Positions 16,754 through 26,915 of a DNA stretch of 64,000 nt are shown here, in pieces; within the stretch, counting starts at the first letter, position 1; each line of letters begins with the position of its first letter. Source of the DNA: Campylobacter sp. RM6914 (GTDB taxonomy: Bacteria; Campylobacterota; Campylobacteria; Campylobacterales; Campylobacteraceae); contig NZ_CP012545.1 of NCBI RefSeq assembly GCF_004803835.1, forward strand, positions 1,718,760 through 1,782,759, read 5' to 3'. The notes under the pieces are model-generated. The model saw nothing but the letters and a program-made list of their open reading frames with translations. It was not told the DNA's origin and did no database searches. The translations under genes and the position numbers were made by a program.

Positions 16754-18079
16754 ATGCTTACTAATCCCGTGGTTCTTAGTATCGCAGTCATGACGATACT
16801 TTGTCTGCTTAGATTTAATATATTGCTTTCCATTTTAGTTTCGGCGCTTGTTGCAGGTATCATGTATCAAGACGGCTCATTTCTTGATGCGCTTACGGCT
16901 ACAACTTCGACGTTAATCACCGGCATGAAAGGGAATTTAGAGACCTCTCTTAGTTATATATTGCTTGGAGCGCTTGCTGCAGCTATCGCTAATACAAATT
17001 TAACCGCGATACTAATAAATTCTATAAGTAAAATTTTAAGCGACACCAGGACGTATTTTGCATTAATTATCGCAGGCGTTGCGTGTTTTTCACAAAATTT
17101 AATCCCCGTGCATATCGCGTTTATACCTATCTTGATCCCGCCTCTTTTACCGCTCATGAACAAGCTAAAGATAGATCGTCGTGCGGTAGCTGCGGCTTTG
17201 ACATTTGGTCTAAAAGCGCCTTATGTAAGCCTTAGCGTAGGTTTTGGACTTATTTTTCACGGCATAATCAAAAGGGAGCTTGAAAACAACGGTGTAAAAG
17301 TAGAGATGTCTGATATCTCGGGCGTTATGTGGATAGGTGGGGCTTCTATGCTTGTCGGCTTGCTTTTGGCGGTATTTGTTTTTTATAGAGGTAAAAGAGA
17401 GTATCAAAATACCGAAGCGACCACGATAGAGATGAAAGAAGCAGAATTTGCAAAAAGCCTAAAAATGACAAAAAAAGAGTGGGCGGTACTTGGCGGTGCG
17501 GTAGTTGCCTTTGGAATTCAAATTTTAACCTCAAGCATGCCTCTTGGTGCACTTTTAGGACTTTTGGTAATGATAGTTTTTGGTGGTATAGAGTATAAAA
17601 AGATAGATAATATCATGAATAGCGGACTTGCGATGATGGCTTTTATAGCTTTTATCATGCTTGTTGCCGCAGGATTTGGTGCGGTATTAAGAGAGAGCGG
17701 CGGTATAGAGCAACTTGTAAGCTTTGCTTCCTCTTTAGCCGGAGGTAAGCTTGGCGGAGCGATCTTAATGCTTGCGATCGGACTGCTTGTAACCATGGGT
17801 ATAGGAACTAGCTTTGGCACGATACCGATCATTGCAGCTATTTATGTGCCACTTGCTTTAAATTTAGGCTTTTCGCCAACCGCCATAATCCTACTCGTTG
17901 GCATAGCGGCGGCTCTTGGAGATGCAGGAAGCCCTGCAAGCGACAGTACCCTGGGACCTACATCAGGACTTAATGCCGATGGGCAACACAACCACATATA
18001 CGACACATGCGTGCCAACCTTTGTATTTTTTAACATTCCACTTATGATAGGCGGAGTGATCGGCGCTTTGGTATTATAA
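16754..18079 (+). CDS. Na+/H+ antiporter-family membrane protein (YuiF-like)
   Basis: A 441-aa protein with about ten to twelve membrane spans. The C-terminal segment GDAGSPASDSTLGPTSGLN and the central PVHIAFIPILIPPLLPLMN region match the Na+/H+ antiporter (NhaC/YuiF) superfamily; some members may transport amino or organic acids instead, so the substrate is open. The gene is single, with an extended -10 promoter upstream and a strong terminator 15 bases after the stop. Confidence 0.8.
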   Translation: MLTNPVVLSIAVMTILCLLRFNILLSILVSALVAGIMYQDGSFLDALTATTSTLITGMKGNLETSLSYILLGALAAAIANTNLTAILINSISKILSDTRTYFALIIAGVACFSQNLIPVHIAFIPILIPPLLPLMNKLKIDRRAVAAALTFGLKAPYVSLSVGFGLIFHGIIKRELENNGVKVEMSDISGVMWIGGASMLVGLLLAVFVFYRGKREYQNTEATTIEMKEAEFAKSLKMTKKEWAVLGGAVVAFGIQILTSSMPLGALLGLLVMIVFGGIEYKKIDNIMNSGLAMMAFIAFIMLVAAGFGAVLRESGGIEQLVSFASSLAGGKLGGAILMLAIGLLVTMGIGTSFGTIPIIAAIYVPLALNLGFSPTAIILLVGIAAALGDAGSPASDSTLGPTSGLNADGQHNHIYDTCVPTFVFFNIPLMIGGVIGALVL

Positions 18080-18093
18080 ATTTAACCATTTCA

Positions 18094-18141
18094 AAAACAA
18101 GATCGTTGCAAATTTTTAGTGGCGATCTTGTTTTCTTTTTT
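18094..18141 (+). terminator. Rho-independent terminator after the antiporter-family gene
   Basis: A 12-bp perfect stem (18094-18105 with 18123-18134) with a 17-base loop, followed by a C and a run of T residues. Confidence 0.9.
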
Positions 18142-18167
18142 ATAATCAAATTTCTCATCTTTATTTT

Positions 18168-18183
18168 TGGAACATCTTTTGCT
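18168..18183 (+). promoter_or_regulatory. Sigma54 promoter of flgE2
   Basis: TGGAAC-N5-TTGCT, with GG and GC ten bases apart, the -24/-12 signature. It lies 40 bases upstream of the hook gene start, fitting the RpoN control of hook genes known in Campylobacter. Confidence 0.85.
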
Positions 18184-18222
18184 TATATGAGCAAAGAATT
18201 TAAAAATTTAAAGGATAAAGCC

Positions 18223-20835
18223 ATGATGAGATCACTTTGGTCAGGCGTAACAGGTATGCAAGCTCACCAAATTGCTATGGACGTTGAAGGTAACAACATC
18301 GCAAACGTCAATACCGTAGGCTATAAATATAACAGAGCAAATTTTTCAGACATGATAAGCCAAACTCCACGTATCGCAACTGCTCCACAAGGGGAGATGG
18401 GTGGTCAAAATGCCATGCAAATAGGTCTTGGAACAACGGTTCAATCAACTACAAGAATTTTTAGCCAAGGCACACTTCAATCAACCGACAAAAATACCGA
18501 CGTAGCACTTCAAGGAGACGGCTTTTTCATTATTAGCCCTGACGGTGGCAAAACAGACTTATATACAAGAAATGGTGACTTTGTAAGAGATAAAGCGGGA
18601 AATTTCGTAAACAACAGCGGCTATATCGCACAAGGCTGGACAAGAAATGAAGAAACCGGCTCTATCGATACAACCGGACCTATAAGCAACATCGTGATAC
18701 GCGAAGGACTAACAACCCCTGCACGTGCTACAACAGTAGTTACGGTAAAAGGTAACCTAGACTCAGGTAACGACATAGGAACTAGAAGTATACCTATCTA
18801 TTCGCTAGACTCGGTTACAGGATATAGAGACTATGATAACGACGGCATCGGCGATCTATCTGAAGTTCACGTAGAAAACGACGTAAACAGCAACTCTTTT
18901 TATACAAACTCAAACAACGAGCAGGTTTTAACTGAGCGCGGCGTCGATCTAGGAGTGCTTTTTGATGAGCTAGGAAACGGTATTGCTCTAAGAAATAACC
19001 AAGGCATTTGGGTAAGTTACGCAGACGCTAAAGCTACTCCATTTACAGTCGGAGACGGTCCTGGCACAGCCAATGTCGGAGGCATAGCCGCTTCAACGCT
19101 TGACATAACATTAAACGGCACAAGGATAACAAGCGCAACAGGCGCTATGACTTCTATCAGTGATGTTGCGGCTAAGATCAACGAGCAGTATAACCTAACT
19201 GGTGTTAGAGCTGAAATTTCAGGCGGCAATCAACTAACACTTATAAACAGAAACAACTCAAATACAACAGCAAGCACAAAAAATATACACCTAACCGTAA
19301 ACGGCGGTAACACAGTAGCAGGACTTGGAGACATAGAGGTTATAACGGCATACCAATACATCTACAATAGCTCTCAAATTACGGCAAACCACCAAGCAGA
19401 CGACTCTATACCAAGAAGAGTAACTACAACCGAAGACCTAAGAGCCGCTATGCAAAGAGATGCTAGAGAGTTTGTAGACTACAATGGCGACGGTCGCGTA
19501 ATAGCCGATGCAACTGCCGTAGAACAATATACATTAGCAAACGAAGCTTATGAAAACGGTAACGGTGACTTAGCCGCAGCTTCAGCGATACTAGTAGGCA
19601 ACTACAAAACCGCATACGACACAGCAGTAGCAAACACAACAGGAACAGACGCCCAAAAGCATGCGGCAGGCTTAGCGGCACTTGATGCGTTTAACAACCC
19701 ACAAGAAGTCGCAACAGCAAATAATGCTTACGTAGCTGGCGGTGGCAGTCTAGCCGATGCCTCGGCCGCACTTACCGGTCGTTATAAAGTACTTTATGAC
19801 AATGCCGTAGCTGCTACTTCAGGTACAAACGACGCAAAGCACGCGGCAGGCTTAGCGGCACTCAAAGACTTAAACAACGGAGTAAAGATCACGGTAAATG
19901 CAGAGGGTCAATTTCAGCTAGAAAACCCAAGCGACGGCCAGCACGATAAAGCCTTATATCTAACAGTAACAGCCCTTACAAAAGAGGCTAGCGCAAATGT
20001 TGCCGCAGTAAACGCAAACACAAGACTAACAACTATAATGAGCGCCCTTGAAGGAGCTATGAGCCCAGGACAAGCAGTAAGAACGAGCGGTAAACTTACT
20101 ATGAGCGCGCATGGTTCTACCATAGAGATACACGACTCGCTAGGTTCTAAACACACCGTAAGTGTAAAATGGGCAAAAACAGGCACTACAAACGACGGTG
20201 GAACAGAGTGGAATATGGTTATCCAGGTCCCAGAACCGGCAGAGATAAATTTCTCCGGCACAGGTCCTGCAAACGTCATCACAGGCTCGTTAAGATTTAA
20301 CCCGGACGGCTCACTAGCGAGCTTTAATCCTGCAAGCTTTACCTTCACGGCAAACAACGGCTCACAAGCAGGACAAAGCGTAAGGCTAAATTTTGGTCTT
20401 GGAACCGATTTTAACGGTCTAACAAGCTTTGATAAAGACTCAGGAACAGAGTCTATCTCTCAAGACGGATATGAGGGTGGAACGCTAAAAGATATCAAAA
20501 TCGACGAATCAGGCACGATAATCGGCGCGTTCACAAACGGACAAAGCTTTGGCTTGGCTCAACTTGCCGTAGCCACGTTTACAAATAACGAAGGCTTACA
20601 AGCAGAGGGTGGAAACGTATTTTCAAGAACGGCAAACTCAGGTGAAGCGGTAGTAGGCGTAGCAGGTTCTGGCAACAGAGGTAGCATAGCGGCTGCTAAA
20701 CTAGAACAAAGTAACGTCGATCTAAGTCGCGCACTAACACAGCTAATCGTAATCCAACGCGGCTTTCAAGCAAACTCAAAAACAATCACCACAAGCGATG
20801 AGATGTTAAATACGCTCTTACAGCTTAAAAATTAA
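18223..20835 (+). CDS. flgE2: Flagellar hook protein, long form
   Basis: FlgE polymerises into the hook joining the flagellar rod to the filament. I place the start at the ATG at 18223 (MMRSLWSGVTGMQ), since AAGGA lies 7 bases upstream and the longer frame begins within terminator and promoter sequence. The protein is 870 aa, close to the long Campylobacter hook protein. N- and C-terminal rod/hook domains are canonical (NNIANVNTVGYK near the start; SNVDLSRALTQLIVIQRGFQANSKTI at the end); the large middle is variable. Nt 19519-19878 hold two copies of a 60-residue unit, period exactly 180 bp. A sigma54 promoter precedes the gene. Confidence 0.95.
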   Translation: MMRSLWSGVTGMQAHQIAMDVEGNNIANVNTVGYKYNRANFSDMISQTPRIATAPQGEMGGQNAMQIGLGTTVQSTTRIFSQGTLQSTDKNTDVALQGDGFFIISPDGGKTDLYTRNGDFVRDKAGNFVNNSGYIAQGWTRNEETGSIDTTGPISNIVIREGLTTPARATTVVTVKGNLDSGNDIGTRSIPIYSLDSVTGYRDYDNDGIGDLSEVHVENDVNSNSFYTNSNNEQVLTERGVDLGVLFDELGNGIALRNNQGIWVSYADAKATPFTVGDGPGTANVGGIAASTLDITLNGTRITSATGAMTSISDVAAKINEQYNLTGVRAEISGGNQLTLINRNNSNTTASTKNIHLTVNGGNTVAGLGDIEVITAYQYIYNSSQITANHQADDSIPRRVTTTEDLRAAMQRDAREFVDYNGDGRVIADATAVEQYTLANEAYENGNGDLAAASAILVGNYKTAYDTAVANTTGTDAQKHAAGLAALDAFNNPQEVATANNAYVAGGGSLADASAALTGRYKVLYDNAVAATSGTNDAKHAAGLAALKDLNNGVKITVNAEGQFQLENPSDGQHDKALYLTVTALTKEASANVAAVNANTRLTTIMSALEGAMSPGQAVRTSGKLTMSAHGSTIEIHDSLGSKHTVSVKWAKTGTTNDGGTEWNMVIQVPEPAEINFSGTGPANVITGSLRFNPDGSLASFNPASFTFTANNGSQAGQSVRLNFGLGTDFNGLTSFDKDSGTESISQDGYEGGTLKDIKIDESGTIIGAFTNGQSFGLAQLAVATFTNNEGLQAEGGNVFSRTANSGEAVVGVAGSGNRGSIAAAKLEQSNVDLSRALTQLIVIQRGFQANSKTITTSDEMLNTLLQLKN
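19519..19878 (+). repeat. Tandem 180-bp duplication inside flgE2
   Basis: Two copies of a 60-codon unit, 19519-19698 and about 19699-19878, encode Ala-rich segments that end HAAGLAAL-D-NN. The 20-base string GCGGCAGGCTTAGCGGCACT occurs at 19663-19682 and again exactly 180 bases later at 19843-19862. The copies have otherwise diverged, so the duplication is not recent. Confidence 0.85.
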
Positions 20836-20840
20836 AATTT

Positions 20841-20866
20841 AAAGCGGGTTTAACACCCGCTTTTTT
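20841..20866. terminator. Terminator between flgE2 and the convergent reductase gene
   Basis: AAAGCGGGT and ACCCGCTTT form a 9-bp stem around TTAAC, followed by T residues on the plus strand. It also lies just after the end of the convergent gene at 20877. Confidence 0.9.
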
Positions 20867-20876
20867 GCTTTAAATT

Positions 20877-23228
20877 TCAAATACTTTCTACTATATTTGG
20901 CTTAGAAAATGCAGTGATCGGCTTTATCTCGCCTTTAAATTTTTCAACTTGTACTAAAGTCGTGTGAGAGGTGTTGCTCTGGGATAGTTTTGAACTACCT
21001 TTATCGCGGGTTAAGACATTTACACAACCATGTTTACAAAGACTTTCTTCGCCTAAAATTTCTGGATCATACCAAGCTCCCTCGCATATCACACAGACAT
21101 TTTTAGGGACGGCTTCACTTATAAAAACCCCCGCCAAGATCTCCCCTCTGGCGCTAAAAACTCTTACTATATCGCCATTTTGCAGAGCTCTTAAATTTGC
21201 ATCTTGCGGATTTATCAAGATAGGCTCACGGCATGCAACGCTTGCAAATTCCCCAATCACCGAGTTATTTAACTGCGAGTGAAGACGGTATCTTGAGTGG
21301 GCGCTTACTAGATGAAGCGGATATTTTTCCGTTAGCTCTTCATCTCCCAACCACTCAAAAGGCTCGAGCCAAGCAGGATGAGCCGGACAGTCTTCATACC
21401 CAAAACCAGCTATAACCTCCGAGTAAAGCTCGATCTTTCCCGACGGAGTGTTAAGGGCAAATTTTTTAGGGTCGGCTCTAAAGTCCGATAGTCTAGTATA
21501 AAGCTCGCTATCTTTGTTGTCTTTATCAAATTTAACAAAACCCTCTTGATAAAATTCGTCAAATTCTGGCATTTCTATATCAAGTTTTTTTGCATCCTCT
21601 TTTGCCTCATTATAAATTTCACGCATCCAGCCAAGCTCATCTTTACCCTCGCTAAAAGCCTCGCCAAGCCCCCAGCGTTTGCAAATTTGCTCGCATATCC
21701 AAAAGTCGCTTTTGCTCTCTCCTGCAGGTGTGGTTATCGGTTTATATGCTAGGATGTATTCGTTTGTATTTGAGCTTTGGTTTATGTCGTTTCTTTCTAT
21801 CTCAAGGGCTACCGGAAAGACGATGTCGCTTAGTTTTGCAGTGCTAGTCCAGTAAGGTTCTGCGGTTATAACAGTATCAAGCTTATGCCAGTTTCTAATA
21901 ATATTGTTTACATCCTGATGTCTGGTAAAAAGCGAACCGGAAGCAAAGTAGCCAACCTTTATATTGGGTAAATTTATCTTAATTCCATTATAATCAAGCT
22001 CTTTTATTTCGCCTGCAAGAGCCTCTATGAAGCGTGATGATGGTATGGTTATGAGTTTTGCATTTTTATTTGGATTAGAATTTATGCTTTTTAGCTTTGG
22101 CGCTATCTTATCCTGCGCCCCGCTTGCACTATATCCTAGGCTAAATTCAAAACCAAGTCCCTCCATGCCGATATACCCAAGCATGGAATTTAGTGCCACA
22201 AGTGCCCAAAACACCTGCTCGCCGTGATCAGCTCTTTGAAGAGAACGACCAATTAGGATCGTTGTTTTTTCACGAGAGATTTTTTTAGTAAAATCAATAA
22301 TATCTTGCGCATCTACACCGCAAATTTTACTAGCCCAAGAGATATCTTTAACCACACCGTCGCTTTGACCTAGCAGATAGGCTTTAAATTTATCAAATCC
22401 CACAGTATAGGTTGTGATAAATTTATCATCATATAGGTTATTAACAAGTAAATAATGACACATCCCAAGCATTAACGCGACGTCGGTATTTGGGCGCACG
22501 ATGATATTTTCCGAGTTAAAAAATTTAGCCGTCTCATTTGTCATGACATCGACGCTATAGCATTTGATATTTTTTGTATTTTTAAGTTCTTTCATGCACT
22601 CATATCCATCGTGAGTCGGCGGTGTGCCTGAAATTTGAGATGTTATGATAGGATTTGTTCCCCAAAATACAACATTTTTGGCATTTTTTATGACAGCTTT
22701 CCATTTTGTAGGCTTGTCATAAACCGCACTACTTCCAAGCACATGAGGCATGATAACAAGCCCCGCTCCGGTCGAGTAGTCGCCACTTTCTCTTACATAT
22801 CCGCCAAGTAGACTTAACATCCTATGTGCGACACTTCTACCAAAGCCGATCTTACCGCTACCACCCCACCAGTAGCACTCGCCGTAGATACTTTGTGCGC
22901 CGTATTTTTCAAAACTATCTTTTAAGGCTTTTGCTGCAAGATCAAGAGCCTTGTCCCAGCTAACGCGGACAAATTCCTCTTTTCCTCTAAGCTCATTTTT
23001 TGACACACCGTTGTTTTGTAGATAGCTCTTTCTAACCATAGGATAAAGCACTCTTGTTTTACTTTGCAAGAGTTCGGGAAGTGCGTAGTTTAGTATATTT
23101 GGCGACTTATCACCCTCAAAATCGCTTATGTGCGTAAATTTACCGTCTTTAAAATTCGCCCAAAATATACCGAGTCTATTTGCACCTAAAATTCGTTCAC
23201 TTTTATACTCTGTATTTAAATTTTGCAT
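20877..23228 (-). CDS. Molybdopterin-dependent S-/N-oxide reductase (BisC/TorZ-like)
   Basis: A 783-aa enzyme of the DMSO-reductase family. It carries the segment ESGDYSTGAGLVIMPHVLG, whose Ser is the molybdenum ligand in TMAO/biotin-sulfoxide reductases, and lacks the N-terminal Cys cluster for an iron-sulfur centre, as in TorA/BisC. There is no Tat or other signal peptide at the N-terminus (MQNLNTEYKSERILG), so it should be cytoplasmic and may reduce methionine or biotin sulfoxide. It is related to, but distinct from, the exported TorA at 43303. The exact substrate is not certain. Confidence 0.85.
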   Translation of the reverse strand: MQNLNTEYKSERILGANRLGIFWANFKDGKFTHISDFEGDKSPNILNYALPELLQSKTRVLYPMVRKSYLQNNGVSKNELRGKEEFVRVSWDKALDLAAKALKDSFEKYGAQSIYGECYWWGGSGKIGFGRSVAHRMLSLLGGYVRESGDYSTGAGLVIMPHVLGSSAVYDKPTKWKAVIKNAKNVVFWGTNPIITSQISGTPPTHDGYECMKELKNTKNIKCYSVDVMTNETAKFFNSENIIVRPNTDVALMLGMCHYLLVNNLYDDKFITTYTVGFDKFKAYLLGQSDGVVKDISWASKICGVDAQDIIDFTKKISREKTTILIGRSLQRADHGEQVFWALVALNSMLGYIGMEGLGFEFSLGYSASGAQDKIAPKLKSINSNPNKNAKLITIPSSRFIEALAGEIKELDYNGIKINLPNIKVGYFASGSLFTRHQDVNNIIRNWHKLDTVITAEPYWTSTAKLSDIVFPVALEIERNDINQSSNTNEYILAYKPITTPAGESKSDFWICEQICKRWGLGEAFSEGKDELGWMREIYNEAKEDAKKLDIEMPEFDEFYQEGFVKFDKDNKDSELYTRLSDFRADPKKFALNTPSGKIELYSEVIAGFGYEDCPAHPAWLEPFEWLGDEELTEKYPLHLVSAHSRYRLHSQLNNSVIGEFASVACREPILINPQDANLRALQNGDIVRVFSARGEILAGVFISEAVPKNVCVICEGAWYDPEILGEESLCKHGCVNVLTRDKGSSKLSQSNTSHTTLVQVEKFKGEIKPITAFSKPNIVESI

Positions 23229-23248
23229 AGTGTAGTTTAGTCTTTAAA

Positions 23249-23279
23249 TTTAACAACCCCATTTTTAGGGGTTGTTAAA
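23249..23279 (-). terminator. Terminator after typA
   Basis: A 12-bp perfect stem (TTTAACAACCCC with GGGGTTGTTAAA, 23249-23260 and 23268-23279) around a 7-base loop, ending 4 bases after the typA stop codon. Confidence 0.85.
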
Positions 23280-23283
23280 GGGG

Positions 23284-25098
23284 TTAAATTTTTGATTTTC
23301 TTTTGCGTTCTGTTGGATCAAGATAGCGCTTACGAACGCGGATATTTATAGGAGTTACCTCAACCAACTCATCATCTTCTATCCACTCAAGCGCGCGTTC
23401 AAGGCTAAGTTTACGCGGTGGAACAAGCTTGATAGCATCATCACTTCCGCTAGCACGAACGTTTGTTAGGTTTTTGCCTTTTATAGGGTTTACATCAAGA
23501 TCATTTGGACGGCTATGCTCGCCGATGATCATGCCTGTATAAACCTTTGTTTGCGGGTCGATAAAAAGAACGCCGCGATCTTGTAAGTTAAATAGCGAAT
23601 AAGCAAGAGCCACGCCGTTTTCCATACTACAAAGTGCGCCGTTTGTGCGGTGTTCAACAGTTCCTGAAAGCGGGCGGAATTCTAAAAAGCTATGGTTCAT
23701 CACACCCTCGCCCTTAGTATCTGTTAAAAACTGGCTTCTAAAACCGATAAGACCACGAGCCGGGATCTCAAACTCTATCCTAGTTTGTCCGTCTCCAGTT
23801 GGACTCATTGAGGTCATTTCAGCCTTTCTTTTACCTAGTTTTTCTATAACCGTTCCCGTGCAATCATCAGGCGCATCTATAACAAGCAACTCATAAGGCT
23901 CACATTTTACGCCATCAACCTCTTTTACGATAACTTCCGGACGACCAAGTAAGAACTCATATCCCTCGCGACGCATATTTTCGGCAAGGATTGTGATTTG
24001 AAGTTCGCCACGACCGCTAACTTTAAATTTGCCCTCGCCTACGTTTTCATACTTCATTGCGATGTTTGTTTTCATCTCGTTTTGCAGACGCTCATCTATC
24101 TTGTTTGAAGTTACATGCTTACCCTCCGTTCCGGCTAGCGGACCGTCATTTACACTAAATACAACGCTAAGGGTCGGCTCTTCGATATGCAAAGGATCAA
24201 GTGGCATTGGGTTAGCAGGGTCAACTACGCTATCGCCGACATCAAGTGCTTCAAAACCCGCTATCGCAACGATATCACCACTTCCTGCTTCATTTATGTC
24301 AGCACGATCAAGCCCCATAAAGCCGATTAGCTTTGAAATTCTACCAGTTGTTTTGCTTCCGTCGGCTTTTGCCAACATTACGTTTTGATTTTTCGAAATT
24401 TTACCGTTGAAAATTCTTGCGATGCCTATCTTGCCTACATAGTTATCATAATCAAGCGTGAAAACTTGAAGTTGAAGCGGGTTTGTATCGTTACCGCTTG
24501 GAGCAGGAACGTGAGATAAGATCGTTTCAAAAAGTGGTTCCATGTTTACATTTTCGTCGCTTAAGCTTAGTTTTGCATAGCCGTTTTTAGCAGCTGCATA
24601 AACTACGGGAAATTCAAGCTGTTCGTCGTTTGCTTCAAGTGCTACAAAAAGGTCGAAAATTTCATTTATAACACGATCAGGATCGCCTGCCGGTTTGTCT
24701 ATCTTGTTTACTACAACGATAGGGCGAAGACCTAGTGAAAGAGCCTTTTTAACAACGAATTTTGTTTGAGGCATAACGCCCTCTTGCGCATCGACAAGCA
24801 ATAAAACGCCATCAACCATCTTAAGCACGCGTTCGACCTCGCCGCCAAAGTCGGCGTGTCCCGGGGTGTCGATGATGTTTATCTTGGTGTCTTTGTATTT
24901 TATCGCCGTGTTTTTCGAAAGGATCGTGATACCGCGCTCACGCTCGATGTCGTTGCTATCCATAACGCGCTCACCAACGCTTTGGTGGTCGTTAAATGTG
25001 CCTGATTGTTTAAGTAGCTCATCTACCATCGTGGTTTTGCCGTGGTCGACGTGAGCGATAACGGCGATATTTCGTATATTTTCCAATGTTTTCTCCAT
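23284..25098 (-). CDS. typA: Translational GTPase TypA/BipA
   Basis: TypA (BipA) is a ribosome-binding GTPase related to EF-G/LepA, needed for ribosome assembly and stress adaptation. The 604-aa protein has the full G-motif set: AHVDHGKTT (P-loop), RGITI (switch I), [12 protein letters not shown] (G3), NKID (G4), then domains II, III, V and the BipA-specific C-terminus. Size is normal. It is a single gene with its own terminator; nothing odd is seen. Confidence 0.98.
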   Translation of the reverse strand: MEKTLENIRNIAVIAHVDHGKTTMVDELLKQSGTFNDHQSVGERVMDSNDIERERGITILSKNTAIKYKDTKINIIDTPGHADFGGEVERVLKMVDGVLLLVDAQEGVMPQTKFVVKKALSLGLRPIVVVNKIDKPAGDPDRVINEIFDLFVALEANDEQLEFPVVYAAAKNGYAKLSLSDENVNMEPLFETILSHVPAPSGNDTNPLQLQVFTLDYDNYVGKIGIARIFNGKISKNQNVMLAKADGSKTTGRISKLIGFMGLDRADINEAGSGDIVAIAGFEALDVGDSVVDPANPMPLDPLHIEEPTLSVVFSVNDGPLAGTEGKHVTSNKIDERLQNEMKTNIAMKYENVGEGKFKVSGRGELQITILAENMRREGYEFLLGRPEVIVKEVDGVKCEPYELLVIDAPDDCTGTVIEKLGKRKAEMTSMSPTGDGQTRIEFEIPARGLIGFRSQFLTDTKGEGVMNHSFLEFRPLSGTVEHRTNGALCSMENGVALAYSLFNLQDRGVLFIDPQTKVYTGMIIGEHSRPNDLDVNPIKGKNLTNVRASGSDDAIKLVPPRKLSLERALEWIEDDELVEVTPINIRVRKRYLDPTERKRKSKI

Positions 25099-25260
25099 TT
25101 CCTAAGCTTGTTAGGTTTGATTTCGCGGTTTTAAAAAGTATAATTCATATTTTAGCGAGGGTCGATTATATCTAAAAAAAGATAAATTTACGTTTTAAAT
25201 TTTAAATTTCATATTATGATAGGCTAATATTTTTTGATTTTACATTAAGTTTATCTTGGT

Positions 25261-25279
25261 TATAATGATAAAAATTATT
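25261..25279 (+). promoter_or_regulatory. Fur box overlapping the -10 of the siderophore operon
   Basis: The 19 bases match the classical Fur consensus (GATAATGAT-A-ATCATTATC) at about 15 positions and include TATAAT, the likely -10, at 25261-25266; TTTACA lies 16 bases before it as a -35. Iron-loaded Fur bound here would block transcription of the genes at 25303-30832. Confidence 0.75.
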
Positions 25280-25302
25280 ATTTGTATTTTAGGTTACTAT
25301 CT

Positions 25303-26067
25303 ATGCTAAATACCGAAAATCTCGGCTTTAAAATCAATAACAAGTCCATACTGACCAACTTAAATTTAAAATTTCAAAGTGGTAAAATTTATGGTCTTAT
25401 CGGACATAATGGCTCTGGGAAAAGCTCACTTATAAAAATCCTAGCAAATCAGCAAAAAGGCTATGAGGGTAAAGTTTGGCTAGACGATAAGAACATAAAT
25501 GAATATCACTCTAAAGAATTTGCAAAAAAAATCGCCTATCTTCCGCAAACTTTACCAAACACAGCACATCTTAACGGATATGAGCTTGTTAGCATGGGGC
25601 GATACGCTCATCAAAGCGGTTTTATAAGAGATAAAGAAAAAGACGACAAGATAGTCTTAGAGGCACTAAAAGATACAAACACTCTAAAATTTAAAGACCA
25701 AGAGGTTGCCACGCTTTCAGGAGGAGAGAAGTCGCGTCTTTTTTTAGCTATGTTGCTTGCTCAAGAGAGTAAATTTCTGCTACTTGACGAACCTCTAGCT
25801 CCGCTTGATATCTCCTATCAAATCGAAGTTATGCAACTCATACAAAAACTAAGTAAAGAGCGAAATTTAGGTATTATAATAGTCATTCACGATATAAATT
25901 TAGCCTCTGTTTACTGCGATGATCTAATAGCCTTAAAGGGCGGCACGCTAACTTATAATATAAATGCAAAAAATATAATGAACTGTGCGTATCTTCAAAA
26001 CATTTATGGAATAAAGGCAAGCATCATAACTCATCCTGTCAGTAAACAAAACATAGCGGTTTTTTAA
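25303..26067 (+). CDS. Iron-siderophore ABC transporter ATPase (FhuC/FecE-like)
   Basis: The ATP-binding subunit of a siderophore importer. I start it at the ATG at 25303 (MLNTENLGFKI), not the upstream TTG at 25282, which lies in the promoter. Motifs: Walker A GHNGSGKSS, Q-loop LPQT, signature LSGGEKSR, Walker B FLLLDEPLAPLD and the switch His in VIHDINLA. The next gene begins at its stop codon, so it is the first gene of a four-gene operon under the Fur box. Confidence 0.92.
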   Translation: MLNTENLGFKINNKSILTNLNLKFQSGKIYGLIGHNGSGKSSLIKILANQQKGYEGKVWLDDKNINEYHSKEFAKKIAYLPQTLPNTAHLNGYELVSMGRYAHQSGFIRDKEKDDKIVLEALKDTNTLKFKDQEVATLSGGEKSRLFLAMLLAQESKFLLLDEPLAPLDISYQIEVMQLIQKLSKERNLGIIIVIHDINLASVYCDDLIALKGGTLTYNINAKNIMNCAYLQNIYGIKASIITHPVSKQNIAVF

Positions 26068-26915
26068 TGAAATTTCTTGTTTTACTTGCTCTGCTTTTTG
26101 GTGTTTTACACGCACAAATAAAAGTCGTGTCCACCGACTGGACGGCAGCTGAAATTTTAAAATTTATCGGCTATGAGCCAAGTGCCGTTGGTGATAAGAA
26201 CTCTTATAAAATTTGGGTCGGCGAGCCTGATTTGGGTGAAGATGTCGTTGATCTTGGTCTTAGGATGCAGCCAAATATCGAACGCCTTATAAAGTTAGAT
26301 CCTGATATCGTCATTGTGCCTTCATTTTTTAGCTTTAACATAACCGCACTTGCCAAACATCTTTCAAATACCAAAATAATAGTGATCGACGCTTATAAAA
26401 GCGGAAATTTAGAAGAAAATTTAAAAGAAGCAACACTTGAAATTTCAAAACTCGTAAACAAAGAGAACGAAGCAAAAAATTTGTTAGATGGAAATGATAA
26501 ATTTTTTAACTCCTTAAGTGCAAAAGTAACAAATTTAAAAGACGATACATTTGCAGTTATACAGTTTATAGATAGCAAAAGAGTTCGAATTTACGGCACT
26601 AACAGCATTTATGGTATCACGCTATCCAAGCTTGGTCTAAAAAATGCACTCTCAAATGAATTTGAAACAAATTTATGGGACATAGCAACTATCCCCGTAA
26701 CCTCGCTGTTTAAACTGCCTAAAAATACAAAAGCCATCATCATAAAACCAAATCCTATAAATTTAAAAGAGCAGATAAAATTTAACTCACTATTTGCCTC
26801 TCTTGATATGTTTAAGGACTATGTTGAGCTTGAGCCTGTTTGGGGAGCCGGGGCGTATTTGAGTATGCAAAAATTTGCCAAAGCACTAATCTCTTTACTT
26901 GGAGATAAGCAGTGA
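26067..26915 (+). CDS. Siderophore-binding periplasmic protein (FhuD-like)
   Basis: A 282-aa protein with a signal peptide (first 16 residues, ending LHA) and the type III periplasmic binding fold. It has the segment LDPDIVIVPSFF and a central long helix region, as in FhuD/BtuF proteins. It should hand a ferric siderophore, probably of the hydroxamate type judging from the FhuB-like fused permease, to the permease that follows. Start and stop overlap neighbouring genes. Confidence 0.88.
   Translation: MKFLVLLALLFGVLHAQIKVVSTDWTAAEILKFIGYEPSAVGDKNSYKIWVGEPDLGEDVVDLGLRMQPNIERLIKLDPDIVIVPSFFSFNITALAKHLSNTKIIVIDAYKSGNLEENLKEATLEISKLVNKENEAKNLLDGNDKFFNSLSAKVTNLKDDTFAVIQFIDSKRVRIYGTNSIYGITLSKLGLKNALSNEFETNLWDIATIPVTSLFKLPKNTKAIIIKPNPINLKEQIKFNSLFASLDMFKDYVELEPVWGAGAYLSMQKFAKALISLLGDKQ

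Noticed and set aside
18106..18222. N-terminal extension of FlgE2
   Set aside because: This part covers the upstream terminator and the sigma54 promoter; the canonical hook protein start is at 18223 with a ribosome site.
19017..20357. Long antisense ORFs in flgE2
   Set aside because: They mirror the codon bias of flgE2 and have no ribosome sites or recognisable motifs.
25282..25302. TTG start for the siderophore ATPase
   Set aside because: It lies immediately after the Fur box/-10 and would fall at the transcript start; the ATG at 25303 fits better.
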